In this document: piece by piece, positions 1 through 6,266 of the stretch
How the letters are laid out: every line of letters begins with the position of its first letter
Position numbering within the stretch: the first letter of the stretch is position 1
From: Bacteroidota bacterium
Lineage (GTDB): Bacteria > Bacteroidota > Ignavibacteria > Ignavibacteriales > Melioribacteraceae
DNA length: 20,917 nt
Assembly: GCA_023453125.1 (NCBI GenBank)
Contig: JAEXUB010000242.1
Span: 1 to 20,917, forward strand
Direction of reading: 5' to 3'
The notes under the pieces: model-generated
Seen by the model: the letters and a program-made list of their open reading frames with translations, nothing else
Database searches by the model: none
What the model was told of the DNA's origin: nothing
Position numbers and translations under genes: made by a program

Positions 1-544
1 CGGCAATATACATTGCAAGAAGAACCGAGGCGGGGGCGTTAATTGTCATTGATGTTGAAACCTTATCGAGTGGAATCTGGTCGAAGAGGATTTCCATATC
101 GGCAAGAGTATCAACGGCAACGCCTACTTTACCCACTTCACCAAGCGCCATCTGGTCGTCGCTGTCGTATCCAATCTGTGTAGGAAGGTCAAAGGCTATT
201 GAAAGTCCCATCTGTCCTGCATTAAGAAGGTAGCGGTATCTTTCGTTGGATTCTTTAGCGGTACCGAATCCGGCATACTGTCTCATTGTCCAGAAACGGC
301 CTCTGTACATTGTAGGCTGAACGCCGCGTGTAAAGGGATACTGTCCCGGATAGCCAAGTTTTTCGTTATAATTATCGAAATCGGCATCGAGAGGGGTATA
401 GAGGGGTTTAACGGGATTAAAAGAAGGGGTAGTAAATTCTTTCTGTCTTTCGGGGAATTTAGTAATTGTCTTTGTATAAATTGCATCGTCCCATTTTTTG
501 TAAGCATTCTGTACTTTTTCTTTAAGGTCTTCTATTTGACTCAT
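1..544 (-). CDS. mutB: Methylmalonyl-CoA mutase large subunit, N-terminal part (truncated by window edge)
   Basis: Adenosylcobalamin-dependent cytosolic enzyme interconverting (R)-methylmalonyl-CoA and succinyl-CoA, used in propionate metabolism. Only the first 181 residues are visible; the gene runs off the left edge. The ATG at 544 is preceded by an AGGAGC ribosome binding site. Seen in the sequence: the substrate-channel signature of the TIM-barrel domain, YPFTRGVQPTMYRGRFW (about residues 69-85), then RQYAGFGTAKESNERYRYLL, GLSIAFDLPTQIGYDSD and VSTSMTINAPA, all highly typical of the family. Tyr80 in TMYR corresponds by motif to the Tyr that distinguishes methylmalonyl-CoA from isobutyryl-CoA mutases (Phe there). 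That favours methylmalonyl-CoA, but the second specificity residue (an Arg) lies outside the window. The C-terminal cobalamin domain and any small-subunit partner cannot be seen. Confidence 0.95.
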   Translation of the reverse strand, partial: MSQIEDLKEKVQNAYKKWDDAIYTKTITKFPERQKEFTTPSFNPVKPLYTPLDADFDNYNEKLGYPGQYPFTRGVQPTMYRGRFWTMRQYAGFGTAKESNERYRYLLNAGQMGLSIAFDLPTQIGYDSDDQMALGEVGKVGVAVDTLADMEILFDQIPLDKVSTSMTINAPASVLLAMYIA

Positions 545-816
545 TTTTGCTCCTGAATGATTTTTAACTATATATAAAAGTATACAATCAATTTTTATGC
601 CTAATTTGAAAAAACATAGTTTTTAAAATTCGCCAAAAAAAGGCTAAAATAAAAAGATAATGAAGACTTTTTAATATGAATAATAGTTCAAGCTCGTAAT
701 TGTTTCTTAAAATAGGGAAGGGGGTTACCCGATATGAAAAAAGGGGGAAAAACCCCTTAATTCCTTTAAATTACGAGGTTGAAGGGAATGACTCGCATGA
801 GTGCGGTTTAAATTTG

Positions 817-843
817 AAAACCCCAAATTACTTCGGGGTTTTT
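817..843. terminator. Intrinsic terminator-like hairpin
   Basis: AAAACCCC and GGGGTTTT arms (817-824, 835-842) around a 10-nt loop, flanked by A and T runs, so it could work in either direction. On the minus strand it directly follows a short sequence nearly identical to the tRNA-Asn 3' end and its downstream spacer (844-868). It therefore looks like a duplicated tRNA tail plus terminator rather than the terminator of a gene now present. Confidence 0.6.
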
Positions 844-915
844 CTTTCGCTCCGCGGGCTTGCCCGCTGCCTTGTTTGGAGGGCTTGCCCGCCATCTTTT
901 GGGCGGGTAGGGCTC
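844..915 (-). repeat. Dispersed GC-rich repeat with tRNA-Asn 3'-end similarity, copy 1 (minus orientation)
   Basis: Read on the minus strand, 893-849 is a 45-nt segment matching plus-strand 1602-1646 at about 38 of 45 positions by hand alignment. It contains two GCGGGCAAGCCC-type palindromes. It ends in CCCGCGGAGCG plus AAAGAAAA and a terminator hairpin, the arrangement found after the tRNA-Asn gene. Bases 903-915 (GCGGGTAGGGCTC) repeat 1017-1029 of the tRNA T-arm/acceptor exactly. Non-coding repeat; function unknown. Confidence 0.65.
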
Positions 916-979
916 CTCCAAAGGAGTCCCTTTGGGAGAACCAACATCCCTTTGGTTAACATATTGAGTTTAAAACAAA

Positions 980-1005
980 AAAACCCAACTTTTCAGTTGG
1001 GTTTT
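980..1005 (-). terminator. Terminator of the tRNA-Asn gene
   Basis: Perfect 11-bp stem (980-990 with 995-1005) with a GAAA loop on the minus strand, followed by a T run. It begins eight bases past the tRNA discriminator base, where a tRNA transcript would end. The same hairpin with small changes recurs at 6753-6778, 6933-6958 and 13886-13911. Confidence 0.85.
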
Positions 1006-1012
1006 CTTTCCG

Positions 1013-1084
1013 CTCCGCGGGTAGGGCTCGAACCTACAACCCTGCGGTTAACAGCCGCATGCTCTGCCATTGAGCTACCGCGGA
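1013..1084 (-). tRNA. tRNA-Asn (anticodon GTT)
   Basis: On the minus strand the sequence folds as a full cloverleaf. The acceptor TCCGCGG (1084-1078) pairs with CCGCGGA (1020-1014), with discriminator G at 1013. The D-arm is GCTC/GAGC; the anticodon stem TGCGG/CCGCA encloses the loop CTGTTAA, giving anticodon GTT; the T-arm GTAGG/CCTAC holds TTCGAGC. CCA is not encoded. Length is 72 nt. A rho-independent terminator follows directly. Confidence 0.97.
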
Positions 1085-1336
1085 ATCAAAATTTAGACTG
1101 TAAAAATATGCCTTAACACCTAATTTGTCAAGTCTTTTATAGAATTTTTAGCAGAATTGATATAAATAAATCAAATATTAAGCTTTCTGTTCATATTTGT
1201 TGACCCCTCGAAAAAGATCAAATAAACCACAGAAAGGAACATTATCTAAATGACTCGGGACACTCAAAATTAAGCGTATGTATCAAGTCTGTCTGCCGCA
1301 AGCATGATCACTACAGGATTGCACCCAGAAGAGATT

Positions 1337-1553
1337 CGGGGTTTTGTCGTTTAAACGGTTTCCTCGATACACCCGGCAGAGCCGGGCACTCGGAAACCGG
1401 ATTCAGATCTTTCAAGATTTCATTGTAAACAAAGAAGGTATATTTATAATCCCGGACTTCAGGCCGGGGTGAGCGAACCGCACACCTACCCCCTCACACC
1501 AGTAACGACTGCGTCAATTCTTTTATGTTCTTTTCCCTTGATGGAAAAGAACC
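1337..1553 (+). repeat. 217-bp direct repeat, copy 1
   Basis: Matches 1665-1881 without indels at a constant 328-bp offset and with few substitutions. Internal structure: half of a terminator-like GGGGTTTT, a palindrome CGGTTTCC...GGAAACCG at 1356-1399 with an inner CCCGGC/GCCGGG hairpin, a CCCGG...CCGGG hairpin at about 1450-1470, and a TTCTTTTCC/GGAAAAGAA hairpin at 1528-1551. Open reading frames across it are not gene-like. It is probably a non-autonomous intergenic repeat. Confidence 0.85.
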
Positions 1554-1601
1554 AAAATTCGCCGCGACGCATAAACTCGCCCAACAAACCGCCCTTGCGG
1601 T

Positions 1602-1646
1602 GGCGGGCAAGCCCACCCAGCAAGACGGCGGGTAAACCCGCGGAGC
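1602..1646 (+). repeat. Dispersed GC-rich repeat with tRNA-Asn 3'-end similarity, copy 2 (plus orientation)
   Basis: Same 45-nt unit as 849-893, in the opposite orientation. It contains GGCGGGCAAGCCC and ends in CCCGCGGAGC directly before a terminator hairpin, like the tRNA-Asn acceptor end followed by its terminator. Confidence 0.65.
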
Positions 1647-1647
1647 A

Positions 1648-1672
1648 AAACCCCGACAGTCAGTCGGGGTTT
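1648..1672 (+). terminator. Intrinsic terminator-like hairpin joining repeat units
   Basis: AAACCCCGAC (1648-1657) pairs perfectly with GTCGGGGTTT (1663-1672) around a 5-nt loop. It sits between the tRNA-tail-like repeat and the second 217-bp repeat and shares its right arm with that repeat. No gene ends here. Confidence 0.6.
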
Positions 1673-1881
1673 CTTCGTTTAAATGGTTTCCTCGATACAC
1701 CCGGCAGAGCCGGGCACTCGGAAACCGGATTCAGATCTTTCAAGATTTCATTGTAAACAAAGAAGGTATATTTATAACCCCGGCCTTCAGGCCAGGGTGG
1801 GCGAACCTCCCACCGGCCCCCTGACACCATTAGCGACTGCGTCAATTCTTTTATGTTCTTTTCCCTTGATGGAAAAGAACC
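1665..1881 (+). repeat. 217-bp direct repeat, copy 2
   Basis: Second copy of the 1337-1553 unit, with no length change. In the hairpin near 1777-1798 both arms differ from the other copies (CCCCGGCCT with AGGCCAGGG), while most base pairs of the fold remain. The final CCTTGAT (1864-1870) can also pair with ATCAAGG (1906-1912), enclosing a 35-nt GC-rich insert absent from copy 1. Confidence 0.85.
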
Positions 1882-1940
1882 CCTCCACAGGCGGGCAGGC
1901 AAAAGATCAAGGCCGCGCCAAAAATACGGCGGGTAAACTG

Positions 1941-2065
1941 CAAATAATTGGCTAAGAATATCGTTCGCTCCGCTAAAGGAAATGAAACTCACCGGCTAAG
2001 GCCGGTTCAAACAACATTTCCTTCTTAACGCTCCGCTCGCTCATTCTTTATACGCCAATTATTTG
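1941..2065. repeat. 125-bp imperfect inverted repeat (MITE-like)
   Basis: Perfect 12-bp terminal inverted repeats CAAATAATTGGC (1941-1952) and GCCAATTATTTG (2054-2065). The arms pair imperfectly inward to AAGGAAATG (1976-1984) and CATTTCCTT (2015-2023), capped by a perfect ACCGGC-TAAG-GCCGGT hairpin (1991-2006). Similar AGGCCGC...CAAAAA sequences lie outside both ends (1909-1924 and 2066-2081), possibly a duplication. No coding capacity. Confidence 0.6.
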
Positions 2066-2196
2066 AGGCCGCTTCAAAAAAGACAAAAAGAATAAGTGTC
2101 CAAGTACCCGGACAAGTTTGGCGTAAAGAACCTACTCGGCCCACGGATCTGAAGAAAACCACAAAGAAATTGGAATTATGTCGTTTATAAATTGAT

Positions 2197-2260
2197 GGTA
2201 TATTTATAACCCCGGACTTCAGGCCGGGGTGAGCGAACCTCCCACTGCCCCCCTAACCCC
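2197..2260 (+). repeat. Partial third copy of the 217-bp repeat
   Basis: Matches about 64 bp from the middle of the 217-bp unit (1437-1500 and 1765-1828), including the CCCCGGACTTCAGGCCGGGG hairpin and the GAGCGAACC segment after it. Only this part is present; the left palindrome and right hairpin are missing. Confidence 0.7.
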
Positions 2261-2362
2261 AAAAGACGGCGCCGGCCGGCCCCCTTTTTTACCGGAATCA
2301 TTAAACCCTGCCAGGCTGTAAATACTTGAAAATTGAACGAAACTAATTTAAAATTAATACGA

Positions 2363-2397
2363 TAATCAGTTACGGTTTATACTCAGGTAACTGATTA
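2363..2397. promoter_or_regulatory. 11-bp perfect inverted repeat upstream of the corrinoid operon (candidate operator)
   Basis: TAATCAGTTAC (2363-2373) and GTAACTGATTA (2387-2397) are exact reverse complements, separated by 13 nt, and lie about 78 bp before the TTG start of the operon. Half-site centres are 24 bp apart, a spacing compatible with a dimeric regulator. The long loop and the absence of a T run argue against a terminator. The function is inferred from position only. Confidence 0.4.
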
Positions 2398-2474
2398 ATC
2401 AAATATTTCTTTAAGAAACCGGTTCAAGAACATAGAGTGCAGTAATTACTTAAATCTAAAGCGGAGAAGGAAAA

Positions 2475-3113
2475 TTGGAAGGATTGAAAAAGCTTATAGA
2501 TGATTTCGAGAGTGCTCTTATAACTCTTGACAGAGGAGAAGTAAAAAGATTAATAACGGATGCTGTTAAAATCGGTTCGCCAATAGAGGTTGCAAGCGAA
2601 TTGGTTACCGAAACATTGCAGAGAATAGGGAATGAATGGGAGAAGGGGAAACTTGCTTTATCGCAGGTGTATATGTGCGGTATAATTTGCGAAGAGGCAA
2701 TAGATGAAATATTGCCGAAATCCAGCCCTATGCGAAAAGAACAGCCTAAAATGGCAATTGCTGTTTATGAAGATTATCATTTGCTGGGGAAAAGAATAAT
2801 CTATTCCACTTTGAGAGCTTCGGGATACGAACTTATGGATTTAGGGGGAGGCCTAACTACTGAAGCACTTGTAAAAATTGTTAAAGAGGAAAAAATCAAA
2901 ATATTACTGCTTTCTGTGCTAATGCTCCCTTCCGCACTTCGAATTAAAAAATTGAAAGAACAGCTTTCCGGTACAGACGTTAAAATTATAGTAGGAGGCG
3001 CGCCATTCCGGTTTGACGATGAACTTTGGAAGGAAGTGGGGGCCGATGCTGCCGGAAAAGACCCGAGAGAAGCTATTGCAATTGTATCAGAATTAATGGG
3101 AGGTGTAAAATGA
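2475..3113 (+). CDS. Corrinoid-binding methyltransfer protein (MtaC/MtbC-like)
   Basis: Cytosolic cobalamin shuttle protein of 212 residues, the usual size of MtaC-type proteins. Residues 1-88 form the helical cap domain (ASELVTETLQRIGNEWEKGK...LSQVYMCG is typical). Residues 92-212 form the B12-binding Rossmann domain with D100-x-H102-x-x-G105 (DYHLLG), where His102 is the expected lower cobalt ligand, and with VGGAPF near the C-terminus. In known systems such a protein takes a methyl group from a substrate methyltransferase and passes it to a MtaA-type protein. The start is TTG, preferred because GGAGAAGG lies four bases upstream. The TGA stop overlaps the next start (ATGA), implying translational coupling. 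No substrate-specific MtaB/MttB/MtbB-type partner is adjacent, so the methyl donor is unknown. Confidence 0.92.
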   Translation: MEGLKKLIDDFESALITLDRGEVKRLITDAVKIGSPIEVASELVTETLQRIGNEWEKGKLALSQVYMCGIICEEAIDEILPKSSPMRKEQPKMAIAVYEDYHLLGKRIIYSTLRASGYELMDLGGGLTTEALVKIVKEEKIKILLLSVLMLPSALRIKKLKEQLSGTDVKIIVGGAPFRFDDELWKEVGADAAGKDPREAIAIVSELMGGVK

Positions 3114-4165
3114 CTTCTCATAAAATGACCTCAATGGAACGTGTACTCACTGCACTATCGCATAAAGAACCGGACAGAGTTCCCCTGTTTCTATTAGCTT
3201 CAATGCATGGTGCTAAGGAATTAGGGATTTCAATTAAAGAATATTTTTCTAATGCGGATAATGTAGTTGAAGGGCAGCTTAGAATAAGAAAAAAATACAG
3301 GAATGATTGTATCTATTCCTTCTATTACGCTCCAATAGAAATTGAGGCTTTTGGGGGAACAGTAATATTTACAGAGGACGGACCGCCGAATGCAGGCGAA
3401 CCTTTCCTTAAAGAAATTGAGCAAATTAAAAATCTCACTCCGCCGAAAGTAAAGGAAGCAAAGGTGCTTCATAGAGTGCTGGATTCAATTCAGAAACTCA
3501 AGGCAAGTGTTAAAGATGAAGTGCCGATAATTTCGGTAGCGGTTTCCCCATTTTCACTCCCTGTAATGCAGATGGGATTCGAAAAATATTTAGAACTGAT
3601 TTATTACCATCCGGAATTGTTTAATCGGCTAATGCAAATAAATGAAGAATTTTGTGTTGATTGGGCAAACGCTCAGCTTGAAGCCGGAGCAACTGCAATA
3701 TGCTTTTTCGATCCGGTCTCATCCTCAACCATTATTCCCAAAGAACTGTATCTTAAAACCGGATTTCTGAGTGCTAAGAGGTCAATAGCAAGAATTAAAG
3801 GCCCCACGGCAACACATTTTGCATCAGGCAATTCAATTCCGATTATAGATGAAGTTGCTTTAACCGGGACGGCGGTTATAGGTGTAAGTTCTTTAGAAGA
3901 CATTGCCGAGATAAAAGAAAGGTGTAAAGGTAAACTTACCGTATTGGGAAATTTAAACGGAGTGGAAATGAGGCGCTGGACCCGGGCGGAAACGGAGGCA
4001 ATTATTAAAGAGACTATCCAAAAAGCCGCACCCGGAGGGGGATTTATCCTCTCGGATAATCATGGCGAAATTCCATTCCAGGTAACTGACGATACGCTTC
4101 TGGAAATATCCGAGGCTGTTCATAAATATGGCGAATATCCCATTAGGGCTGCCGATAATGGATAA
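3110..4165 (+). CDS. Uroporphyrinogen decarboxylase-family corrinoid methyltransferase (MtaA-like)
   Basis: A 351-residue TIM-barrel protein of the UroD/MtaA family. Family signs are MTSMERVLTALSHKEPDRVP at residues 6-25, the EDGPPNAGEPFL loop at 89-100, and AGATAICFFDP at 192-202. MtaA-type enzymes move a methyl group between a corrinoid protein and a thiol such as coenzyme M through a zinc held by His-x-Cys...Cys. Here the corresponding places read H236-F-A-S-G-N and S-D-N-H318-G-E-I-P, so both cysteines appear to be missing and the metal site, if any, must differ. The ATG overlaps the stop of the corrinoid gene and has GGGAGGTG before it. An upstream in-frame ATG at 3026 lies inside that gene and is unlikely. 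The 3' end overlaps the kinase gene by 8 nt. The partner is almost certainly the upstream corrinoid protein; the methyl acceptor is unknown. Confidence 0.88.
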   Translation: MTSHKMTSMERVLTALSHKEPDRVPLFLLASMHGAKELGISIKEYFSNADNVVEGQLRIRKKYRNDCIYSFYYAPIEIEAFGGTVIFTEDGPPNAGEPFLKEIEQIKNLTPPKVKEAKVLHRVLDSIQKLKASVKDEVPIISVAVSPFSLPVMQMGFEKYLELIYYHPELFNRLMQINEEFCVDWANAQLEAGATAICFFDPVSSSTIIPKELYLKTGFLSAKRSIARIKGPTATHFASGNSIPIIDEVALTGTAVIGVSSLEDIAEIKERCKGKLTVLGNLNGVEMRRWTRAETEAIIKETIQKAAPGGGFILSDNHGEIPFQVTDDTLLEISEAVHKYGEYPIRAADNG

Positions 4166-5927
4166 GAAATTGTGCCTGGTTGTCTGCAGTCATTTTTTGC
4201 CGGAAGTAAATCAGGTTATTAAAGAGGGCAATTACGGCGATGTTGTATTAAAGGGATTTAATTCCAGCTGCAGCAAAGCTTCCTTAACCGGGGGAATGAT
4301 TAAAGAGATACTAGGGCAGCATTCTGCATCGTATTCAAAGGTGATTCTTATTGGCAGCTCATGCATTTCATTCAATAAGGAAAAAGGAAGCCTGAACGGG
4401 AATGTAGAATTCATACAGCTCGACCTGTGTTATGAGCTTCTATTGAATAAAACCACTTTGGAATATCTGATAAGGGAAAAATGTTATTTAGTATCAAACG
4501 GCTGGCTGAGAGATTATAAAAAGCATATCCGAAATTGGGGTTTCGACGCAGAATCAGCAAAGAGTTTTTTTAATGAATCGGCCGATAAATTGCTGCTGCT
4601 TGAAACCGGACTGAAAGGCGAATATCTGACGCAGCTCGAGGCAATAAGTGAACATATGGGGCTTAAATACGAAATACTTCCGGTCGGACTTTCATATTGC
4701 AAGTTATTCTTAGACTCCATCATCTCTAAATGGCGTGTTGAGAACGAAAGAAATTTACTCAACGAAAAGCTGGCTTCAACATTTACCCGCGCCGCCGATT
4801 TCGCGCTCGCCTATGATCAGCTTAACAGTCTTGTAGATCTGATTGATGAGAAGGAAATTGTAAATAAAATATTTAATTTCTTGAATATATTATTCCTTCC
4901 GTCGAATATTATCTATAGCCCCGTTACCGGCGAAGGGGATGGAAAACAGGTCTTTTTCAAAAACGAAATTAACGGCAAAAGCCTTTCTAAAGATAAATGT
5001 TTTTCTATACAGCTGTCCAACAAGAATGAAGCTGTAGGCGTATTTAATATTATCGACGTTGCCCTGCCTCAGTATATTGAAAAGTATAAGGAAATATCGC
5101 ACATAATAGGGAGTATTGGCGGATTGGCAATTGCCAATGCAAGAAAATTTGCGAAGATACGGGAAGATGAAAAACAGATAAGACAGTATTCTGAACAGCT
5201 TAAAGAACTTATTGCAACTAAGGACAAATTCTTTTCAATAATAGCGCACGATTTGAAGAGCCCGTTTCAGGGGCTGCTTGGCCTTACGGAATTATTTGCA
5301 AAGGATATAAATAGCTTTTCGCAGGAAGAGATGGCCCAGTTGAGCGGTGAACTGCACGGCAATGCCAAAAATCTTTTTAAGCTGCTGCATAACTTATTGG
5401 ATTGGGCCCGTATGCAGCAGGGGCAGGTTAGCTACAATCCTATGGAATTATTTCTTAAGGAAATAGTGAATGAGAATATAGATCTGCTTGTAAAAAGGGG
5501 AGAACAAAAAGAAATTAAAATAGCGAGTAAAATTCATACAAATCAAAGAGTATTTGCAGATGCGGCTATGCTTAATTCCATTATCCGTAACCTTCTTTCA
5601 AACGCATTGAAATTTTCGAAGAAAGGGGGTAAAGTTACCGTAAAGGCAAGGGAAGTTGATAATAAAATGGTGGAAATTTCTGTAATCGACAGCGGAATCG
5701 GAATGTCTGAGGCTTTATTAAATAATCTTTTTAAGCTGGAGGAAAAAGTCGGACGCAAAGGTACCGACGGGGAATCGAGTACCGGACTCGGATTGTTGCT
5801 TTGCAGAGAATTTGTAAAAAAACATAATGGTTCTATTTGGGTTGAAAGCAAAGAAGGAGTAGGGAGCACTTTCTATTTTACATTGCCCTTATCTGAAATA
5901 AGCCATTTAAATGAAGCCGATTTGTAG
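4158..5927 (+). CDS. Sensor histidine kinase with DUF1638-like N-terminal domain
   Basis: About 589 residues, apparently cytosolic since no transmembrane segment is seen. Residues 1-195 resemble DUF1638, a family found near corrinoid methyltransferases: cysteine-containing strands, then YLVSNGWLRDYKKHI, LLLLETGLKGEYL and YEILPVGLSYCKLFLDSI. Residues about 215-330 look GAF-like, followed by a coiled coil. The kinase core is complete: H-box SIIAHDLKSP with His364, N-box around Asn482 (NLLSNALKFS), D-box DSGIGM with Asp511, and TGLGL at 542-546. It should therefore autophosphorylate. No receiver domain is fused and no response regulator gene is in the window. The ATG at 4158 (ATGGATAA overlap with the previous stop, AGGG upstream) is preferred; an in-frame ATG at 4128 would add 10 residues. 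Context suggests it senses the state or substrate of the two upstream proteins; that is inference. Confidence 0.87.
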   Translation: MDKKLCLVVCSHFLPEVNQVIKEGNYGDVVLKGFNSSCSKASLTGGMIKEILGQHSASYSKVILIGSSCISFNKEKGSLNGNVEFIQLDLCYELLLNKTTLEYLIREKCYLVSNGWLRDYKKHIRNWGFDAESAKSFFNESADKLLLLETGLKGEYLTQLEAISEHMGLKYEILPVGLSYCKLFLDSIISKWRVENERNLLNEKLASTFTRAADFALAYDQLNSLVDLIDEKEIVNKIFNFLNILFLPSNIIYSPVTGEGDGKQVFFKNEINGKSLSKDKCFSIQLSNKNEAVGVFNIIDVALPQYIEKYKEISHIIGSIGGLAIANARKFAKIREDEKQIRQYSEQLKELIATKDKFFSIIAHDLKSPFQGLLGLTELFAKDINSFSQEEMAQLSGELHGNAKNLFKLLHNLLDWARMQQGQVSYNPMELFLKEIVNENIDLLVKRGEQKEIKIASKIHTNQRVFADAAMLNSIIRNLLSNALKFSKKGGKVTVKAREVDNKMVEISVIDSGIGMSEALLNNLFKLEEKVGRKGTDGESSTGLGLLLCREFVKKHNGSIWVESKEGVGSTFYFTLPLSEISHLNEADL

Positions 5928-6266
5928 AATAGTGCTTTCTGCATAATTACTCTCCGTTGGTATTATAAAACACATTCGTTTTAGCCGCAAGATTTGAAAA
6001 AGCCGGTAATTATAGCGGAAATCAAAGCTATTATTCCCGGGAATGGGCACCACAAATAATTCCTCTTAATTTGCGATTAAAAATGTTGATTCCGGAAATG
6101 AGAAAATTAAATTTATGCACCAGATTTAAATGATTCTCAATAAGGCAGTTATTATTCAAGTTAACAGAAAGTGCACTTTTCCTACAGACTGATTGTTTAA
6201 GCAGTATAGGAAAGTATCCTCGGAGCAATTTTTAACAAACAACACAAATGAAAGGTAGTAAAAATT
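5928..6266. other. Intergenic region without recognisable features
   Basis: Plain AT-rich spacer between the kinase and the VOC gene. I see no tRNA, no convincing terminator and no gene-like frame; a minus-strand frame of 65 codons has no family resemblance. An AAAGGTAG near its end is the probable ribosome binding site of the next gene. Confidence 0.6.

Larger units (their letters stand above)
1085..2474. other. Gene-free, repeat-rich intergenic region
   Basis: About 1.4 kb without a believable gene. Apart from the repeats listed separately it contains a degenerate GACTCGGGACACTC piece near 1252-1266 that resembles the right arm of the palindromes, a TGTCC...GGACA hairpin near 2098-2114, and a GCCGGCCGGC palindrome before a C/T run near 2271-2290. 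The frames crossing the region are low-complexity, change frame with the repeats and lack start signals. Confidence 0.7.

Noticed and set aside
743..756. GGGG-A-CCCC mini-hairpin
   Set aside because: A 4-bp stem in a homopolymer-rich stretch; not significant.
700..1116. 138-codon plus-strand frame
   Set aside because: It runs through the terminators, the GC-rich repeat and antisense to the whole tRNA-Asn gene; its tail (RVGLEPTT-like) is the usual artefact of translating a tRNA.
1337..1881. CRISPR-like array
   Set aside because: Only two full copies, 217 bp long, with a 111-bp gap; no short regular repeats and no cas genes.
1469..1992. Several overlapping frames of 68-110 codons on both strands
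   Set aside because: They lie in the 217-bp repeats, share repeated peptide pieces in different frames and have no start signals.
2261..2474. Cobalamin riboswitch before the corrinoid operon, and likewise before the mutase gene
   Set aside because: I found no B12-box-like GCCACTG segment or suitable fold; only the 11-bp inverted repeat is evident.
3026..3109. Longer start for the MtaA-like gene
   Set aside because: It would overlap the corrinoid gene by 88 nt and add unrelated sequence; the ATG at 3110 has a good ribosome binding site and family-like N-terminus.
6033..6044. 12-bp perfect palindrome ATTCCCGGGAAT
   Set aside because: Several such palindromes are expected by chance in 21 kb; no supporting context.
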